Positions 7,097-11,539 of a DNA stretch of 11,539 nt are shown here, piece by piece. Each line of letters opens with the position of its first letter. Positions within the stretch are counted from its first letter, which is position 1. Source of the DNA: Zygnema cylindricum (lineage: Eukaryota; Streptophyta; Zygnematophyceae; Zygnematales; Zygnemataceae). The stretch covers positions 1-11,539 of the forward strand of contig JBBHKE010000285.1 of assembly GCA_037447655.1 (NCBI GenBank), given 5' to 3'. The translations under genes were made by a program, and so were the position numbers. A model generated the notes under the pieces. The model worked only from the letters and a program-made list of their open reading frames with translations. It did no database searches and was not told the DNA's origin.

Positions 7097-7144
7097 ATAT
7101 GATCAGCATTAAGTATTTTTTTTTACAATACTGCCGGTGGTCAT

Positions 7145-7276
7145 TCGTAGATATTGGCGGGCGCCAACGTTGTATTACGCCATCGGTACAGCGGTCCGTA
7201 TTGCGGACGGTCGCACGACAACGTTACATTGTGCCAGGTACGGCGGTATATACTGCTAAAGGGCGGCGACGTAGAA
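7145..7276 (+). repeat. Diverged GC-rich repeat block, left of family 2 copy 2
   Basis: This contains GGCGGGCGCCAACGTTGTATTACGCC-like, ACGTTACATTGTGCC-like and GGCGGCGACGTAGAATCA segments. They resemble the 26-30-bp minisatellite at 8131-8609 and the segment just after it (8610-8690). I read it as the left remnant of the same array, separated by the family 2 insertion. The apparent GGRQR-type peptide shared by short frames on both sides is a by-product of the shared DNA repeat. Confidence 0.5.
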
Positions 7277-8118
7277 TCATAGATGTCCCGTGCGCATATT
7301 ACGCACGGTATAAACTAACGAATACTACGTATGGTACGCATCAAACTAAGTTGAAAAGTCAAATAAATGCGTACCTTACTTCGTACCCGTACATTTCTGG
7401 TACATTTATTTACATTACCCGTACATGTCCGTACTTTTTAAGGTTATTTAAGGGGATTCTTAGATTTTTGGGGTACATTTTCGTACATCCGTATGTTTCT
7501 GCATAACTACTCTCACACTTGTCATAAATGTACGTACATTGTCAGTATTTTCCATACTTTTACTGTTAATTATTTTAGGGTTTGTAGGTCATTCTCGTAC
7601 ATTCCTGTTTAATATAGTACATATGCGTCACATTTTTTGTACATTTTTGTATAGTGTCCGTAATTTGCGTAGGTTTTATGGTTATTTCGTGTAGGGTGTG
7701 TAGGTTACATGTTCGTACATTCTCGTGTATATCCGTACATCTGGGTTACATTTTTCGTACATTCTAGTACAATGTTTGTACATTAACGTACTTTTTAGGG
7801 TTATTAGAGTGGGGATTTTACTATTTTAGGATTTTTAGGCTACATTGCTGTGAGCTCTTTTATGTTTCAGTACGGCTGCCTTAGATTTGCCATTATATTA
7901 GGTTTTTTAGGGTACACTTTCTGTAAAGTTTTGTACATTTCTGTTAAGTTTCCGTACATATTAAGATATTTTTAAGATTTTCTAGGATTACGGTTCCGTA
8001 CGCTTTCGCATATGCCCGTACAGCGAAATCTACACGAATTTTACGAAAAAATATAAAATCGAGGAATACTACGTTATTTTCGTAAAAAAGTTGAAATCCG
8101 TACGAATTGGACAACAAC
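7277..8118 (+). mobile_element. Family 2 GTAC-rich element, copy 2 (842 bp)
   Basis: It starts TCATAGATGTCC and ends GGACAACAAC, the same ends as copy 1 in reverse complement. Flanking 8-mers ACGTAGAA (7269-7276) and GCGTAGAA (8119-8126) agree at 7 of 8 positions. Because GCGTAGAA is also a word of the surrounding minisatellite, this duplication is weaker evidence than that of copy 1. The element is about 368 bp longer than copy 1. The difference matches a repeated module: CGTACTTTTTA..GGTTATT..GGGGATT occurs at about 7424 and again at about 7791. A 135-codon frame (7099-7506) crosses the left boundary and is not a gene. Confidence 0.75.
7288..7308. repeat. Terminal hairpin of family 2, copy 2
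   Basis: CCGTGCG (7288-7294) pairs with CGCACGG (7302-7308) across a 7-nt loop, 11 nt from the element end. Compared with copy 1, one T-A pair has become C-G. Confidence 0.7.
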
Positions 8119-8130
8119 GCGTAGAATAAC

Positions 8131-8609
8131 GCCAGCTGGCGGCAGCGTAGAGTTACGTCACCGAGCGGCAGCGTAGAATCACGCCACCGAGCGGCAGCGT
8201 AAAATTAAGCCACCGAGCGGCAGCGTAGAATCACGCCACCGAGCGGCAATGTAAAATTAAGCCAACTAGCGGCAGCGTAGAATTACGCCACCGAGCGGCA
8301 GCGTAAAATTACGCCACCGAGCGGCAGCGTAAAATTACTCCACCGAGCGGCAGCGTAAAATTAAGCCACCGAGCGGCAGCGTAGAATCACGCCACCGAGC
8401 GGCAGCGTAAAATTACGCCACCGAGCGGCAACGTAGAATCACGCCAGCGAGCGGCAGCATAGAATCATGTCAGCGGCGGTAACGTAGAATTATGCCACCG
8501 GGCGACAGCGTAGAATTATGCCGGCGGGCGGGCGACAGCGTAGAATTACGCCAGCCGGCGGGCGGCAGCGTATAATTACGCCAGCTGGCAGGCGGCAGCG
8601 TAGAATATT
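8131..8609 (+). repeat. 26-bp minisatellite, 18 units
   Basis: Units follow GCCACCGAGCGGCAGCGTAR plus AATYAC. Units 1-13 are 26 bp, unit 14 is 25, unit 15 is 26, and units 16-18 are 30 bp owing to an extra GGCG-type insert. Alternating AGAATCAC and AAAATTAA tails in units 2-5, and partly in 9-12, point to a 52-bp higher-order period. GCCAGCTGGC palindromes mark the first and last units. There are no unique spacers, so it is not a CRISPR array. Confidence 0.9.
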
Positions 8610-8709
8610 GCCACGGTACGGCGGTCTGTACTGTGACGCACGGCAGCGCTACATCGTGCCCGTGGTACGGCCGTGTGACGGAAAAAAAAATCGAGACAGA
8701 CACGGCGCC

Positions 8710-8717
8710 TATATAAG
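8710..8717 (+). promoter_or_regulatory. TATA-like box (TATATAAG)
   Basis: TATATAAG sits directly after GACACGGCGCC and before GGTTTCC, immediately downstream of the GC-rich minisatellite. The layout resembles that around 6971. It could be the core promoter of a decayed element or of an unrecognised transcript. No coding region follows. Confidence 0.3.
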
Positions 8718-8719
8718 GG

Positions 8720-9051
8720 TTTCCTCGAAGGTGAACAACGTTCCCTTATTTATATACTGATTTTGGCTTTTTCGTTGTTTCGACGCACAGGCACGCGATT
8801 CTAGCTCATCGAAATTTTTTTAAACTAAACTCATTTTTAACTAAAATCACCTCTCACCAGGGTAATTTTCATTTTAAATACTACTAGAACAACGAATGAA
8901 AAAATATATCCACGCTCTTGCCACACAAATGGGAGCACGATAGGGAGCTCACAAAAAAAAAATGTTTCTCTTTGCAACCTGTACGGAAGGTTCGAAAACA
9001 GAACGAACAACCCTAGGATGTCATAAAAAGTCGACAGGGGTGTGACAACAT
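8720..9051. other. Unassigned spacer
   Basis: No gene or bounded repeat is visible. A minus-strand frame of about 95 codons (8837-9124) runs into copy G, has no motif, and is not supported as a gene. Confidence 0.4.
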
Positions 9052-9782
9052 TGTAGACGTCTACAACCGTCGCTACACCGCGAATCGTAATTAGAGTAGT
9101 GAAAACATTAGAGTAATAAAACAAAAAAAAAACAATTAGAGTAATGAACTCTAATTTATGTGATAGAACTTTTTCACAAAGGAAGTTTACTCTAATTTAT
9201 TGAAGTACTCTATATTGGGTTATGTCGGCAATAATTATCCGCGCTGAAATTATGAACACTAAATTACGTAAACGTACAAAATCTGTCATTCCGTATAGTT
9301 TTGACATCATTATGACGTTAAGACTATTCGTCGCGCTGAATGTCAGTTAATGTTCACACTGATGACGATGTTGTCGACGGACGAGAATTATGCGAACGGC
9401 TTTTTTTCGATGTGATTGATTTTTTATTTATTGCGATTTCACGTGCGAGCGCGATTCTATTAAATCATTATTTATACCTTTTTACTTATAAAAGTACAAT
9501 TTTGCACGGTCGGACGTCGTCCGTACACTACACTATTTAAAACTAACCTTTATTATATTTTTTTACGCTAATTAAACCTTACCTAAATTAGAATAATGAA
9601 AAAAATAGAAACATTTACTCTATTTGACGTGATAGAGTCGAAATTTCGAGCGACCGAATTAGCGTTATTTACTCTAATTACGATTCGCGGTGTAGTTTTG
9701 TGGATGTCACCAACTGTCGCGTATTTTGTAGATTACTACAACTGTCGTCGTCTTTGTAGACGTCACCAATTGTTTTATAGTC
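9052..9782 (+). repeat. 28-bp tandem repeat, four units, interrupted by copy G
   Basis: Units are TGTAGACGTCTACAACCGTC plus 8 bp (9052-9075 joined to 9695-9698), 9699-9726, 9727-9754 and 9755-9782. The first unit is split by copy G. Joining its two halves with a single TA gives exactly 28 bp in register with the next units. A decayed fifth unit (GTCTAAAACCGTCGC) follows. Confidence 0.75.
9076..9692 (+). mobile_element. Family 1 TIR element, copy G (617 bp)
   Basis: Both ends read CACCGCGAATCGTAATTAGA and continue GTA, a perfect 23-bp TIR. TA lies at 9074-9075 and 9693-9694. Several ATTAGAGTAA/TTACTCTAAT motifs repeat in the first and last 120 bp, probably binding sites for the missing transposase. 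It is the least disrupted long copy and supplies the empty-site reference for the hAT-like insertion in copy F. A 66-codon frame at 9340 is not conserved in copies B or D. Confidence 0.9.
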
Positions 9783-10418
9783 GTCTAAAACCGTCGCAAT
9801 TTTAACGCCACGTCTTCAATCGTCACATTTCAAAGGAACAATCTTATTAACGACATGAACTTTAGTGTAGAATTGTTTTGGTTTTAGGCCGACGGCCCAT
9901 TTGTCATAGGTTCTGTATATGCGGTTTTAGTGCTCTTGTAGCGAGTATTGGTATTTGTATTTTGTTTATTACCAATTATTTCTTCGTGATAGTTTGTAGT
10001 TTTTGTTTGTACTTTTGGGTTTTCTAATTGTAGCCTTGAATGGTAGCGAACATTTTTCCATTTCAATCAAAATTTGTAATTGGATGGTTTAACCATCGCG
10101 GTTATGATAACAAAATCTTCCTTTTCCGTTCCATTTTTGCAGAATGGAACGCTCTACAAGTAGTACAGAGAATCTTCACTATAATACAAAGTACCACTTC
10201 AAAGTACCGGTAGTATGGGCACATCCCCTAAGTATCATATTAAAGGCTAAAAGTACATTGCAACTTTTCAATGTATTTTTCTTAAATTATTTTACATGCG
10301 AAGCGGGTTTCTGAACACTTGATTTTGTCATTACTCTCTAGTTAGACATGTCTTAATTTTTATATTGGGCGTTTTAGGATTTTCTTGGTGTTTGAGGTAT
10401 TTTTGAAATTTTAAGGGG
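9783..10418. other. Unassigned AT-rich region with small hairpins
   Basis: No gene is visible; a 60-codon minus-strand frame at 9884-10066 shows no motif. Two short perfect inverted repeats occur: GATGGTT/AACCATC (10083-10097) and CGTTCCAT/ATGGAACG (10127-10134 and 10144-10151, 9-nt loop). They could be chance or remnants of small elements. Confidence 0.45.
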
Positions 10419-10426
10419 ATTTTTAG

Positions 10427-10773
10427 TAGTGTTCTGTATCACTCAATTTCTTATCACTACAATCGCGATACCCAATGTTATTGATTATCGAAGAAAAGGG
10501 GCTTGATATATAAACCAACAAACTTTCATTGTTGATATATTGGGTGGGCGTTGGAGGTTTTGACGGTTATTAAAATTAGGTTCGTACTTTGTAATCCAAA
10601 GTACAAAACTATAATATATATACAATACCTAGTTATGGAGATAATCCTATATCGGCATATACAACCAATACATTAGTAAACCTCCGCAATAATATTTTTA
10701 CCGATAAATCGATGTTTGGTGGCCAAAAAAATGTATATAGTGGTTATTGGTAAGAGGCTAGTACCCAACACTA
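10427..10773. mobile_element. hAT-like non-autonomous element (347 bp)
   Basis: The left end TAGTGTTCTGTATCAC and the right end, in reverse complement TAGTGTTGGGTACTAG, share the TAGTGTT terminus of the element at 4798-5683. Flanking 8-mers ATTTTTAG (10419-10426) and ATTTGTAG (10774-10781) differ at one position. CGATA/TATCG words occur inside (for example near 10468, 10488 and 10702), as in the larger element. It is degenerate, probably old, and has no coding capacity. Confidence 0.7.
10584..10604. repeat. 8-bp hairpin inside the second hAT-like element
   Basis: GTACTTTG (10584-10591) pairs perfectly with CAAAGTAC (10597-10604) across a 5-nt loop, near the middle of the element. Confidence 0.55.
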
Positions 10774-10781
10774 ATTTGTAG

Positions 10782-11055
10782 AATGCTTTCGGGTTTGTGC
10801 TAATAAAATTGTATTATTTTTTGGAAGGAAAAATTACGTCTTTCTTAGTCTTTCACAACATCTTTAGAATGAGCGGATCTCTAACCCATAACAAATCTAA
10901 AATATTAGTGAAAGATTGTGTTATCTCATGATCAACGATATTACTCGAAATACTAGTACGAAATTTGAGATTCTAAGATTTGTACGTGCATTCTATATCA
11001 TTGTATGAACTACGTTTTGATGTTTTAAAACTATAAGTCCTTTCTACGAAGGTGA
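10782..11055. other. Unassigned region upstream of the copia remnant
   Basis: By position this should hold the gag end or gag-protease linker of the copia element. No frame stays open and no convincing zinc knuckle is visible. The frame of the protease segment has a TGA at 11053-11055. Either the gag part is heavily decayed or it was deleted. Confidence 0.35.
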
Positions 11056-11289
11056 ATGGATAGCAAAATATCTCACCATGTTTGCACGGATGCCACCTTG
11101 TTCGATGACATGATGGAACTTACGGTTCCAAAGTTTATTACGGTTGCAAGCAGCCATTTCATTTCGGTTGGTACGGTTGGCACGGTTCGGCTTGATCTTC
11201 TTTCATCGGAATTGATGGGTAAGAGAGATCGACGGAGTATCGTCTACAAAATACTCTTTATATTTTGGACGATTCAATTAATTTGGTAA
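11056..11289 (+). pseudogene. Copia-type retrotransposon protease segment, decayed
   Basis: The open frame begins MDSKISHHVCTDATLF, which aligns with the active-site region of Ty1/copia aspartic proteases, normally DSGAS followed by an H and a C. The catalytic Asp and the downstream HHV and LF positions are kept, but Gly-Ala is replaced by Lys-Ile, which should abolish the active-site turn. Further on, FITVASSHFISVGTVGTVRL fits the strand pattern ending in GxGTVRL that follows in this family. Similarity stops around residue 55-60 (about 11220-11240), where the homologous frame shifts; the remaining codons to 11289 are a frameshift tail. A TGA directly precedes the ATG, so that ATG is not a true start but an internal Met of pol. 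In the intact family the enzyme processes the Gag-Pol polyprotein inside virus-like particles. This is a dead fragment. Confidence 0.75.
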
Positions 11290-11539
11290 GCGTTCCACAA
11301 ATACAAAAGAGTGGTGGAAGTTTACTTGCGAGAGGTGATCAATCTATCGAGATTTGGAATGAGAAGGGGAATGTAATTGGAGAAGGAGTTGTAACGGATG
11401 CGAATCATAGTTGGCTCTTATGGAGGAGGCCGAAATCTAAAGTTCCCACCGAGGGAATTTCACATCAAATTTCGGAGTTGAAAGGTGATCTTACCTTATG
11501 GCATCATCGAATGTGTCATACATCCGAGGTAAGTTTGAA
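11223..11539 (+). pseudogene. Copia-type pol fragment: protease end and GAG-pre-integrase domain, partial
   Basis: This frame is stop-free from 11223 to the window edge and is shifted relative to the upstream protease segment (a net one-base loss, or two-base gain, near 11220-11245). It reads LQNTLYILDDSINLVSVPQI, matching the L..VLYVP...NLxSVxQL block that closes copia proteases. A run ending SELKGDLTLWHHRMCHTSE follows, which is the GAG-pre-integrase signature (LWHxRxGH) and the first half of the HHCC zinc-binding motif of integrase. The usual Gly before the last His is a Cys here. The expected CxxC, integrase core, reverse transcriptase and RNase H would lie beyond the window. The fragment sits 3' of a hAT-like element, and no LTR was recognised. 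Confidence 0.82.

Noticed and set aside
7099-7506. 135-codon frame with a GGRQR motif similar to a frame at 8518-8760.
   Set aside because: The similarity comes from shared GC-rich DNA repeats, and the first frame runs across a transposon boundary at 7277.
8131-8609. Regular 26-bp repeats as a CRISPR array.
   Set aside because: Units are directly adjacent with no unique spacers, vary in sequence, lack cas genes nearby, and the setting is eukaryotic.
8837-9124. 95-codon minus-strand frame as a gene.
   Set aside because: It starts inside family 1 copy G and continues into unrelated spacer, so no single ancestral gene can explain it.
10781-10813. ECFRVCANK-like translation as a decayed retroviral zinc knuckle upstream of the copia protease.
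   Set aside because: The Cys spacing is wrong, the His and last Cys are missing, and the frame closes soon after.
11526-11534. GAG|GTAAGT, a perfect 5' splice donor, at the end of the copia fragment.
   Set aside because: The reading frame continues as a plausible copia sequence, and copia pol is normally unspliced; most likely chance.

Overview
This window looks like a stretch of transposon-dense, non-genic DNA from a eukaryotic nuclear genome. It is AT-rich, CpG is not visibly depleted, it has no long intact reading frame, and I see no bacterial operon or ribosome-binding signals. I cannot name the organism. The only recognisable protein-coding material is the 5' part of a decayed Ty1/copia retrotransposon pol gene at the right edge (11056-11539), which runs off the window. 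No host gene, tRNA or rRNA could be supported.

Most of the window is small non-autonomous DNA transposons and tandem repeats. Family 1 is a TIR family with termini close to CACCGCGAATCGTAATTAGA and a TA target duplication. It has six complete copies (986-1182, 1327-1827, 2095-2311, 2535-3053, 4430-5824 and 9076-9692), one copy cut off on its left side (ending at 589) and one decayed end (6049). Family 2 is a GTAC-rich element with an 8-bp target duplication. Its two copies, at 2487-3481 and 7277-8118, lie in opposite orientation and share a terminal hairpin whose stem carries a compensatory base-pair change. Family 3 is hAT-like, with TIR TAGTGTTGTGTATCGGTAA and 8-bp duplications, at 4798-5683 and 10427-10773.

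The insertions are nested, and the window holds its own controls. Family 1 copy D sits inside family 2 copy 1, and the uninterrupted site survives in family 2 copy 2. The hAT-like element sits inside family 1 copy F, and the uninterrupted site survives in copy G. Copy G splits one unit of a 28-bp tandem repeat, and removing it restores the register. These comparisons fix the element boundaries and target duplications without any database.

Layout: 1-589 left edge and a truncated family 1 end; 590-2478 family 1 copies A, B and C among GTAC palindromes; 2487-3481 family 2 copy 1 with D inside; 3490-4427 unassigned AT-rich DNA with diverged repeats; 4430-5824 copy F with the hAT-like element inside; 6049-6503 a decayed family 1 end, a pyrimidine tract and a 15-bp minisatellite; 6778-6990 a GC-richer duplicated patch with a TATA-like box; 7145-8609 GC-rich minisatellite split by family 2 copy 2; 8610-9051 a second TATA-like box and unassigned DNA; 9052-9782 a 28-bp repeat split by copy G; 9783-10426 unassigned; 10427-10773 a second hAT-like element; 11056-11539 copia remains.
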